Shown here: positions 1-5,470 of the stretch, in pieces | Layout: each line of letters begins with the position of its first letter | How positions within the stretch are numbered: the first letter of the stretch is position 1 | Origin: Myxococcota bacterium | GTDB taxonomy: Bacteria; Myxococcota_A; Polyangia; HGW-17; JAJRWW01 | DNA: 5,470 nt | Assembly: GCA_024276595.1 (NCBI GenBank) | Contig: JAJRWW010000502.1 | Location: forward strand, 1 to 5,470 | Reading direction: 5' to 3' | Made by a program: the position numbers and the translations under genes | The notes under the pieces: generated by a model | Database searches by the model: none | Seen by the model: only the letters and a program-made list of their open reading frames with translations | Told to the model about the DNA's origin: nothing

Positions 1-1
1 C

Positions 2-187
2 GTATCGAGGCTCAAGCCCTGGGCGCGGATCCGGGCCAACGGCAGGGATCTCGGTCTCTGGAACGAGATAGGGCTCCCTGCTGGACGCTACAGGCTGCAG
101 TTTCGCTCCGACGACGGCAAGAAGACCATGACCCGCCTGGTGACCATCAAAGGTGGTCAGCGATACATTGTAAAGCGCTGGCGCTAG
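2..187 (+). CDS. C-terminal end of a protein with a PEGA-like domain (partial, start lies before the window)
   Basis: The reading frame starting at base 2 stays open to a TAG at 185-187 and encodes 61 residues. About three quarters of its codons end in G or C, which supports real coding. The residues read PWARIRANGRDLGLW, then LPAGRYRLQF, and end in VKRWR. This pattern (P-W-A-x-I, a G-x-x-x-G turn, then a P-A-G-x-Y/H-x-L-x-F strand) is that of PEGA-type beta-sandwich domains. In Myxococcota such domains often close the C-terminus of Ser/Thr kinases and other envelope proteins, on the outer side of the inner membrane. The parent protein may therefore be another kinase, but the part that would show this is outside the window. 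Its stop lies 193 bases before the next start, and a separate promoter follows, so the two genes are probably separate units. The coding call is fairly firm; the domain name is tentative. Confidence 0.65.
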   Translation, partial: VSRLKPWARIRANGRDLGLWNEIGLPAGRYRLQFRSDDGKKTMTRLVTIKGGQRYIVKRWR

Positions 188-239
188 CCAACAGATCTCC
201 ACGCTCCCATCCAACGGCAGCTCCATCCGCCGGCGGTGG

Positions 240-255
240 CGCCCGGTCCCGGGCG
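240..255 (+). other. Short GC-rich hairpin after the PEGA-like gene
   Basis: CGCCCG (240-245) and CGGGCG (250-255) form a perfect 6-bp stem with the loop GTCC. A 10-base palindrome CCGCCGGCGG lies just before it at 227-236. No T-run follows directly, so this is not a standard intrinsic terminator. It may still slow or end transcription of the upstream gene just before the next promoter. A weaker stem at 298-311 (GGTCC and GGATC around a GCGA loop) is followed by six Ts at 316-321, but it lies downstream of the promoter. Confidence 0.3.
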
Positions 256-260
256 AATTG

Positions 261-290
261 TGGACAACAGCGCCCACACCAGACTATAAA
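261..290 (+). promoter_or_regulatory. Sigma70-like promoter for the kinase gene
   Basis: TGGACA (261-266) matches the TTGACA -35 consensus at five of six bases. TATAAA (285-290) matches the TATAAT -10 consensus at five of six. The spacer is 18 bases. Transcription would begin near 297, giving a leader of about 84 bases before the ATG at 381. This placement rules out the in-frame TTG at 258 as the main start, because it would lie upstream of the transcript. Matches this good are uncommon by chance in such GC-rich DNA, but there is no experimental support. Confidence 0.5.
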
Positions 291-366
291 TGGAGCTGGT
301 CCGCGAGGATCTCCGTTTTTTCGAGCACTTTTATTTGGGTCCGGGCGGACGACGGGCCTGAGGTTT

Positions 367-372
367 GGTGGA
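367..372 (+). promoter_or_regulatory. Ribosome-binding site deciding the kinase start
   Basis: GGTGGA at 367-372 is a fair Shine-Dalgarno match, 8 bases before the ATG at 381. The upstream in-frame alternative, TTG at 258, has no purine-rich site at a usable distance (it is preceded by GGGCGAA). This supports initiation at 381. Confidence 0.5.
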
Positions 373-380
373 CGTACCCA

Positions 381-1589
<1,209 letters not shown>

Positions 1590-1616
1590 GCCGAGGCCGA
1601 CCTTGCTCCCCCCTGA

Positions 1617-1657
1617 CCCGGCGTAGCCGGAACCATGAAGGTCCCCGTCACGCCGGG
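1617..1657 (+). terminator. Inverted repeat after the kinase gene, possible terminator
   Basis: CCCGGCGT (1617-1624) and ACGCCGGG (1650-1657) are perfect 8-base inverted arms separated by 25 bases. They begin 27 bases after the kinase stop. The position suits a transcript end, and the stem would be strong, but the loop is long and no T-run follows. It could be a factor-dependent end or a 3' stabilising structure. The symmetry is seen directly; the role is inferred. Confidence 0.35.
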
Positions 1658-1825
1658 AGCTGTGAGCTGCTTGCCGTTGGCTGCGCAGTCCATTGTCGCA
1701 GACCTCGAGGAGGGCCTCCAGCTCACCCAGGGGAGACGAGGGAGAAATGTCACGAGATTCTGTCACCAGGCTAGCCGCGTAGGTCCCCCAGCGGGTATGC
1801 GCCCTGGGCCCGTGGCGAAACGGAA

Positions 1826-1854
1826 TTGACACATGGCTAGCTCTTCAATACTAT
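1826..1854 (+). promoter_or_regulatory. Sigma70-like promoter for the three-gene envelope operon
   Basis: A perfect -35 box TTGACA (1826-1831) is followed after 17 bases by TACTAT (1849-1854). The latter keeps the T, A, A and T at positions 1, 2, 5 and 6 of the -10 consensus. It lies in the A/T-richer part of the gap. Transcription would begin near 1861, giving a leader of about 76 bases before the first lipoprotein. The perfect -35, ideal spacing and position make this the best promoter candidate in the window, with housekeeping-type sigma the likely user. Confidence 0.6.
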
Positions 1855-1889
1855 CTGTATGTTGTATCGCCTACGTCTTTTTCAGTCAT

Positions 1890-1924
1890 TGAATGCGCAT
1901 TCAGGAACGTGATTCCTGCGCAGG
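1890..1924 (+). promoter_or_regulatory. Nested palindromes in the operon leader, reaching the ribosome site
   Basis: Three symmetric elements overlap. TGAATGCGCATTCA (1890-1903) is a perfect 14-base palindrome. CAGGAA (1902-1907) and TTCCTG (1913-1918) form a 6-bp hairpin with a 5-base loop. CCTGCGCAGG (1915-1924) is a perfect 10-base palindrome that includes the first bases of the AGGAGGTG ribosome site. The hairpin can also be extended by pairing TGCG (1894-1897) with CGCA (1919-1922), leaving a 4-base bulge and taking up the A at 1922. The first palindrome may be a dimeric repressor operator just downstream of the predicted transcription start. As RNA, the alternatives exclude one another and could affect ribosome access. 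Symmetry is observed; both roles are inference. Confidence 0.45.
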
Positions 1925-1929
1925 AGGTG
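1922..1929 (+). promoter_or_regulatory. Strong ribosome-binding site of the first lipoprotein
   Basis: AGGAGGTG is a near-ideal Shine-Dalgarno sequence, 7 bases before the ATG at 1937. It is the strongest ribosome site in the window and overlaps the last bases of the palindrome at 1915-1924. It fixes the start of the lipoprotein gene. Confidence 0.8.
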
Positions 1930-1936
1930 CCGTGAC

Positions 1937-2887
1937 ATGAGAGCCAGAAACGCGGTGATTGTCATCTTGTTGCTGAGCCTGGGTGGCGGCTGCGTGGAGG
2001 TCTACGACGGGTCGAGGATCGAGGCCAACATCAGCGTTTTGGGGATCGATCGTCAGGAGCTGGTGCTCCCCTCTCCCGGGCTCTCTCCAGGGGATCCTGG
2101 CTACTTCTCCCACTACGAGCTCCACGCCAACATCGCCGGTGTGGGCACCATCCGGCTGCTCAACTTCATCATCCAGCCGGCTCTGTTGACGCAGCATCCC
2201 TGCAGCCAGTACGAGCCGGACATCTACTGCCACGACGCCGCGGGCGCCCCCTGCGACCCCTACATGAACCTGGCGCGTTTCAAAAACCACGAGTCCATCT
2301 TCCTGGCGGTCAGCGTGGCGCCCACCGTGGAGGACGCCACGGGGTGGAACCACGCGGTGGCCTACGACCTCATGGACCGCCGCCAGTTCCCCGACAATCT
2401 GTTCGTCGATCCCCTGCTCACCGACCCGGCGGAGAAGCTGGCGCGAGACAACCTGGTCGAGCCCGAGGTGCGCGCATTCTGTGATGCGCTGGACCCGGCC
2501 TACTACCTGGGCAACCCCAACCAGCTCACGCAGCCCCGGAGCGGCGAGCTCTTCGGCGCCGTGGATGGCCCGGACCCGCGCACTGGCAGTGTCATCGGCG
2601 GGATCACCTTCTTCTCCCCTGCGCGGCTGGAGAACATGAGTGAGCTGCTCATCACCAGGGAGGCTGATCCGGAGCGGCTCAGCCCCGAGCTCATCCAAGC
2701 AAACCTCCCCCCAGGGGAGGACGGCCAGACCATCTTGCTGGCACAAAAGAGCGGGCCCTATGGCTCCATAAGATTCGATCAATTTCGCGGGGTGATGACC
2801 GTGACCCTGGAGTCCCCGCTGGGGATCCCGGTCTTCATGACGGGCACCGTCTACTACGACATGGACCGCGACCCCATTAACTTCTGA
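1937..2887 (+). CDS. Putative outer-membrane lipoprotein of unknown function
   Basis: The 316-residue product begins with a typical lipoprotein signal: basic MRARN, a hydrophobic run (VIVILLLSL) and LGGGC, with Cys19 as the probable lipidated residue. The -3 position is Gly, so the lipobox is slightly off consensus. Val follows the Cys rather than Asp, which by the usual rule favours sorting to the outer membrane. The mature part has four more cysteines (in HPCS, IYCHD, APCDP and AFCDA), enough for two disulfides. Alternating strand-like patterns near the start (ELHANIAGVGTIRLLNF) and end (FRGVMTVTLESP) suggest a mainly beta protein. I recognise no catalytic motif or named domain. It is the first gene of a probable three-gene operon: a good promoter and ideal ribosome site precede it, and the next gene starts 31 bases after its stop. 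Export and lipid anchoring are likely; function is unknown. Confidence 0.88.
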   Translation: MRARNAVIVILLLSLGGGCVEVYDGSRIEANISVLGIDRQELVLPSPGLSPGDPGYFSHYELHANIAGVGTIRLLNFIIQPALLTQHPCSQYEPDIYCHDAAGAPCDPYMNLARFKNHESIFLAVSVAPTVEDATGWNHAVAYDLMDRRQFPDNLFVDPLLTDPAEKLARDNLVEPEVRAFCDALDPAYYLGNPNQLTQPRSGELFGAVDGPDPRTGSVIGGITFFSPARLENMSELLITREADPERLSPELIQANLPPGEDGQTILLAQKSGPYGSIRFDQFRGVMTVTLESPLGIPVFMTGTVYYDMDRDPINF

Positions 2888-2918
2888 CCGCCTTGCTGCC
2901 ACGAATGGAGGGCAGAAG

Positions 2919-4043
2919 ATGTATCGAGTGCTTTTGACGACGGTTTTCGCTAGCGGAGTGCTGCTGGGCTTGCCGGCCTGTGGTGAGAGCGACTGCCCCG
3001 TGGGCCAGGTGCTCTACGACGGCGAATGCGTGGACCTGGTGGGCTCTGATCCCCAGTGCGGTCCAGGAACCTACAATGACAACGGGATCTGTAGGCCCCA
3101 CGAGGACCTGTGCGGGATCAACACCGAGGTGGTCTGGGTGGTGGACGCTTCCGGGATTCCCACCGGCGAGTTTCACTGCGAGGGCCAGTCCACCTCGGAC
3201 GTGCCCCCCTGTCCAGACTCTCCAGATGGGCAGCTCATCTGCGTGAGCGGCTGGGCCAAGTACTTCCAGGATCCGGAGAGCCCCTGTGACATCATGCAGA
3301 CGCCCATCCTCTTTGGTCCCGACGCCACCCAGATCGAGGTGGCCGTGTACGACCCGCTGGCCTACGCGGCGGCGCCGGATCCCAGCACCGTGGCGCCCCT
3401 GGGCGTGGCCGACGTGGACCCCGTCTCCGGCACCTGGAAGGTGGAGGACATCACCGTGCCCGCCACCAACTTCATCGCGGTGGTGGTGCGCTCCATCGAG
3501 CCGGGCACCGAGTTCATCTTCACGGGGTTTCCCTACGAGGCTGCCCCGGGGGTCAACTTGGAGAAGGTCAACGCGTACGGCATCACCGACGCCCAGAACG
3601 CTTCCTGGTCTGCGGCCATCGGCGACAGCGCCATCGCCGGGGCCAGCAACTGCACGTCGGGAGACACCCTCTACGACTGCGGAACCTGGATCGGCGTCTT
3701 TGGCTACGAGAACGAGGGTGGGTCCATCTCCTTCCTGGAGGGGGTGGTGCCCCTGAACGGATCGGGCACGCCGCCGCCGCCCATCCCCATCTCCAACATG
3801 TTCTTTCTCGACGACTCCTGCGAGGACTTTGTTCAGCCCGCTTCTGCCACCGACTCCTACACCACCTCCACGGGCGTGGCCTTCATGCCGGGCGCGAACC
3901 TGGGCAACTTCTCCGGGACCTGCTCGGATCAGGTGGCGGACTCCGAGTGCAACACCAGCGGCTACGAGTTCCCCGTCAGGCTAGGAGGCGCGGCGCCCCA
4001 GGCCATTTTTGTGCAGCTCGAGTACCCGGTCGGCCACGAGTAA
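2919..4043 (+). CDS. Cys-rich putative lipoprotein of unknown function
   Basis: The 374-residue product has a signal peptide (MYRVLLTTVFASGVLLG) and the lipobox LPAC, making Cys21 the likely lipid anchor; Gly at +2 predicts the outer membrane. Next to the anchor are two short Cys units: CPVGQVLYDGECV (26-38) and CGPGTYNDNGICRP (47-60). Each has a pair of cysteines 11 apart and a G-x-C end, followed by Cys65. This style is common in myxobacterial surface lipoproteins. There are 14 cysteines beyond Cys21, an even number consistent with disulfide bonding outside the cytoplasm. A middle stretch (QIEVAVYDP, then GTWKVEDITVP and FIAVVVRS) resembles a transthyretin or carboxypeptidase-regulatory-like beta sandwich; this is tentative. 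A PPPPIP stretch probably links it to a C-terminal part. GGAGGG at 2907-2912, six bases before the ATG, fixes the start. It lies 31 bases after one lipoprotein gene and 21 before the barrel gene. No enzymatic motif was seen. Confidence 0.88.
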   Translation: MYRVLLTTVFASGVLLGLPACGESDCPVGQVLYDGECVDLVGSDPQCGPGTYNDNGICRPHEDLCGINTEVVWVVDASGIPTGEFHCEGQSTSDVPPCPDSPDGQLICVSGWAKYFQDPESPCDIMQTPILFGPDATQIEVAVYDPLAYAAAPDPSTVAPLGVADVDPVSGTWKVEDITVPATNFIAVVVRSIEPGTEFIFTGFPYEAAPGVNLEKVNAYGITDAQNASWSAAIGDSAIAGASNCTSGDTLYDCGTWIGVFGYENEGGSISFLEGVVPLNGSGTPPPPIPISNMFFLDDSCEDFVQPASATDSYTTSTGVAFMPGANLGNFSGTCSDQVADSECNTSGYEFPVRLGGAAPQAIFVQLEYPVGHE

Positions 4044-4064
4044 ACCCGCAGCGGAGAACCCCTG

Positions 4065-5470
4065 ATGCTTCAGAGGAATCGACTCGCACACCGCGCCCTG
4101 GGAGCCACCCTCTTGGTGGCCGCGGCGGCGCTCCTCGCCAACGCGTCGCCCGCCTCGGCCCAGGAGAGCCGCCGGGCCATGGACGCCAACTTCTGGCGGC
4201 CGGCCTCTGACAGCCGCGGCATCTTCACCGTGGACCGGGCCGAGGTCGGCAACCCCTGGGACTGGGGCTTCCGCGTGGCCGTGGATGGCGCAACGGGCCC
4301 CATGAACCTGGGCATGTCCGGGATCAACGGCGGCGCCAGCTCCAAGCCGGTGGACTACGCCGTGAGGTTTCACCTGGGCTTTTGCGTCACCTTCACCAGG
4401 TGGCTGGAGCTGGCGGTGGACGTTCCTTTCGCCAGGCAGGGGCTGGGCCTCGCCTACGACGGCGACGAGACGGGGGGGTTCGTGTACAACGACCCGCTCT
4501 CCAACACTGGCAGGAGCCCCCAGGAGGTGACCCCCGGGGATCCGCGCCTGGCGCTGAAGTTTCGACTTTTTGGCGTCAAGGGCTTTGCCATGGCCCTGGC
4601 GGCAATGGTGACCTTCCCCTTTGGGGATGAGGCCACCTTCAACGGCTCACCAGGGATCACCGCCGAGCCGCGCCTCATTGCGAGCTACACCAGGGGGCGT
4701 TTTGGCGTGGCGGTGAACCTGGGCTACCTCTACCGCAAACGCGAGCGCGTCTACGACCCGGCCCTGGCCGGAGACGTGGTGCTCCTGGAGCTGAACGACG
4801 AGCTGACCTGGGGTCTGGGCGCCACCGTCGCCATGACGCGGTTTATGGGGTTGGGCTTGGAGGTGTACGGCCGGGTGCCCCTGCTGGCTGACAAGGAGGT
4901 GAGCGATCTCCCCATGGAGGCCATCGGCGGGCTGATCTTCAAGTTTGGGCGCGTGGGCTGGGCCATCGGTGGCGGCGTGGGCATCGGCTCCTTCCTGACG
5001 CACCACGACCTCAAGCCCTTTGGGCGAGCTCCCGCCTGGCGCATGTTCACTACCCTCTCCTTCGTGCCGGCCTTGCGGAAGACGGCCGTCCTTGCCAAGG
5101 ACACCGACGGGGACGGCATCGATGACGCCAAGGACCAGTGCCCCACCGACAAGGAGGACGTGGACGGCTTCGAGGACGACGACGGCTGCCCCGACCCGGA
5201 CAACGACCAGGATGGAATCAGCGACGCCAAGGACAAGTGCCCCAACAAGGCGGAGGACCGCGACGGCTTCAAGGACGACGACGGCTGCCCCGACGAAGAC
5301 AACGACGGAGACGGCATCGCCGACAGCCAGGACCGCTGCCCCAATGCGGCAGAGGACCGCGACGGCTTCAAGGACGACGACGGCTGCCCCGACGGAGACA
5401 ACGACGGAGACGGCATTCCGGACAAGCAGGACAAGTGCCCCAACGAGCCCGAGGACAGAAACGGCGTGGA
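4065..5470 (+). CDS. Outer-membrane beta-barrel protein with TSP3 repeats, OmpA-family type (partial, runs off the end)
   Basis: The frame is open from ATG 4065 to the window end (468 codons). GGAG at 4053-4056, eight bases upstream, supports the start. A signal peptide (basic start, Ala/Leu core) ends in ASA with predicted cleavage after residue 32. Residues about 60-342 show repeated amphipathic strands with Gly turns and aromatic girdle residues, such as DYAVRFHLGF, DPRLALKFRLFG, FGVAVNLGYLY and AWRMFTTLSFVP, consistent with a barrel of roughly 10-12 strands. The pattern GDPRLALKF, then VTFPFGDEATF, recalls the transporter-like barrel of myxobacterial OmpA-family proteins. From residue 346 acidic TSP3 repeats begin (DTDGDGIDD, DGCPD), a calcium-binding type. 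In this family they usually lead to a C-terminal OmpA domain that binds peptidoglycan, here beyond the window. The protein would thus tie the outer membrane to the wall, possibly as a porin or adhesin. As third gene of the operon it may partner the two lipoproteins. Confidence 0.9.
   Translation, partial: MLQRNRLAHRALGATLLVAAAALLANASPASAQESRRAMDANFWRPASDSRGIFTVDRAEVGNPWDWGFRVAVDGATGPMNLGMSGINGGASSKPVDYAVRFHLGFCVTFTRWLELAVDVPFARQGLGLAYDGDETGGFVYNDPLSNTGRSPQEVTPGDPRLALKFRLFGVKGFAMALAAMVTFPFGDEATFNGSPGITAEPRLIASYTRGRFGVAVNLGYLYRKRERVYDPALAGDVVLLELNDELTWGLGATVAMTRFMGLGLEVYGRVPLLADKEVSDLPMEAIGGLIFKFGRVGWAIGGGVGIGSFLTHHDLKPFGRAPAWRMFTTLSFVPALRKTAVLAKDTDGDGIDDAKDQCPTDKEDVDGFEDDDGCPDPDNDQDGISDAKDKCPNKAEDRDGFKDDDGCPDEDNDGDGIADSQDRCPNAAEDRDGFKDDDGCPDGDNDGDGIPDKQDKCPNEPEDRNGV
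5100..5470 (+). repeat. 99-base tandem repeats encoding 33-residue TSP3 units
   Basis: Three full units lie at 5100-5198, 5199-5297 and 5298-5396, and a fourth starts at 5397 and is cut by the window end. Each unit reads roughly D-N-D-G-D-G-I-x-D-x-x-D-x-C-P-N, then E-D-x-D-G-F, then D-D-D-G-C-P-D, with two cysteines 16 residues apart. DxDGDG motifs are calcium-coordinating in thrombospondin type-3 repeats. At the DNA level 5253-5317 and the copy 99 bases later differ at only one base (5296 against 5395), so these two copies are recently duplicated or kept alike by recombination. The first unit is more diverged. Confidence 0.92.

Larger units (their letters stand above)
1590..1936. other. 347-base intergenic region between kinase and envelope operon
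   Basis: I see no convincing gene here. The first part (to about 1820) is GC-rich like the genes and contains an inverted repeat next to the kinase stop. The second part (about 1821-1918) is clearly richer in A/T, as expected for a promoter, and carries a -35/-10 pair, a leader with nested palindromes and a strong ribosome site. A 64-codon open frame at 1635-1829 lacks a ribosome site and recognisable content and is not called. Confidence 0.7.

Noticed and set aside
298..321. Intrinsic terminator (stem GGTCC/GGATC with GCGA loop, then six Ts)
   Set aside because: The stem is only five pairs including one G-T pair, four bases separate it from the T-run, and it lies at the predicted transcript start of the kinase, where a terminator makes little sense.
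1635..1829. 64-codon + strand frame in the gap after the kinase
   Set aside because: It has no Shine-Dalgarno sequence, starts inside the loop of an inverted repeat, and its end overlaps the promoter approach. The residues show no signal peptide, motif or coherent composition.
1890..1903. TGAATGCGCATTCA as an ArgR (ARG box) site
   Set aside because: It fits TGAAT-N4-ATTCA, but the centre is GCGC where ArgR sites are A/T-rich. There is only one box instead of a tandem pair, and no arginine genes are nearby. It is kept only as an unassigned operator candidate.
1901..2902. Long open frame of 333 codons on the minus strand
   Set aside because: It lies exactly opposite the first lipoprotein gene. 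The + strand frame has a signal peptide, lipobox and ideal ribosome site. The antisense product has no recognisable features, and such mirrors are expected in GC-rich DNA with G/C-ending codons.
4751..5443. Minus-strand open frame rich in Ser/Pro/Leu with apparent repeats
   Set aside because: Its repeats are the reverse complement of the TSP3 repeats of the barrel gene. It has no ribosome site, and the + strand has clear protein-family evidence.

Overview
The window is G+C-rich, with G/C-ending codons in its genes and short gaps between them. It looks like a chromosomal piece of a Myxococcota-type (former Deltaproteobacteria) bacterium. Three things point there: a Hanks-type serine/threonine kinase with the myxobacterial motif style (GGMAEVY, RDVSPSN, KGKFSYMSPEQ), Cys-containing lipoproteins, and an outer-membrane barrel followed by thrombospondin type-3 (TSP3) repeats. 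The phylum assignment is an inference from protein style, not from a marker gene. All genes that can be supported are on the + strand.

Layout. (1) Positions 2-187 hold the 3' end of a gene whose last ~60 residues resemble a PEGA-type beta domain. (2) A 193-base gap (188-380) holds a GC-rich hairpin and a good sigma70-like promoter (TGGACA-N18-TATAAA). (3) Positions 381-1589 encode a 402-residue Ser/Thr kinase held in the inner membrane by one C-terminal helix, with no outside sensor domain. (4) A 347-base gap (1590-1936) holds an inverted repeat just after the kinase, then an A/T-richer stretch with a perfect TTGACA -35 box, and a cluster of nested palindromes reaching into a strong Shine-Dalgarno. 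(5) Three closely spaced genes follow (gaps of 31 and 21 bases), probably one operon: a 316-residue lipoprotein, a 374-residue Cys-rich lipoprotein, and an outer-membrane barrel protein with acidic, Cys-containing TSP3 repeats. The last runs off the window end and probably finishes in an OmpA-type peptidoglycan-binding domain, which is not visible here.

How the parts may work together. The downstream trio looks like a cell-envelope module: two exported, lipid-anchored, probably disulfide-bonded proteins made with an outer-membrane barrel whose repeats should bind calcium. The kinase has its own promoter and is separated from the trio by a promoter region, so a functional link is possible but rests only on proximity. 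No mobile element, CRISPR array, tRNA or rRNA gene was seen. The least explained elements are the palindrome cluster over the operon's ribosome-binding site and the two lipoproteins, whose main domains I do not recognise.
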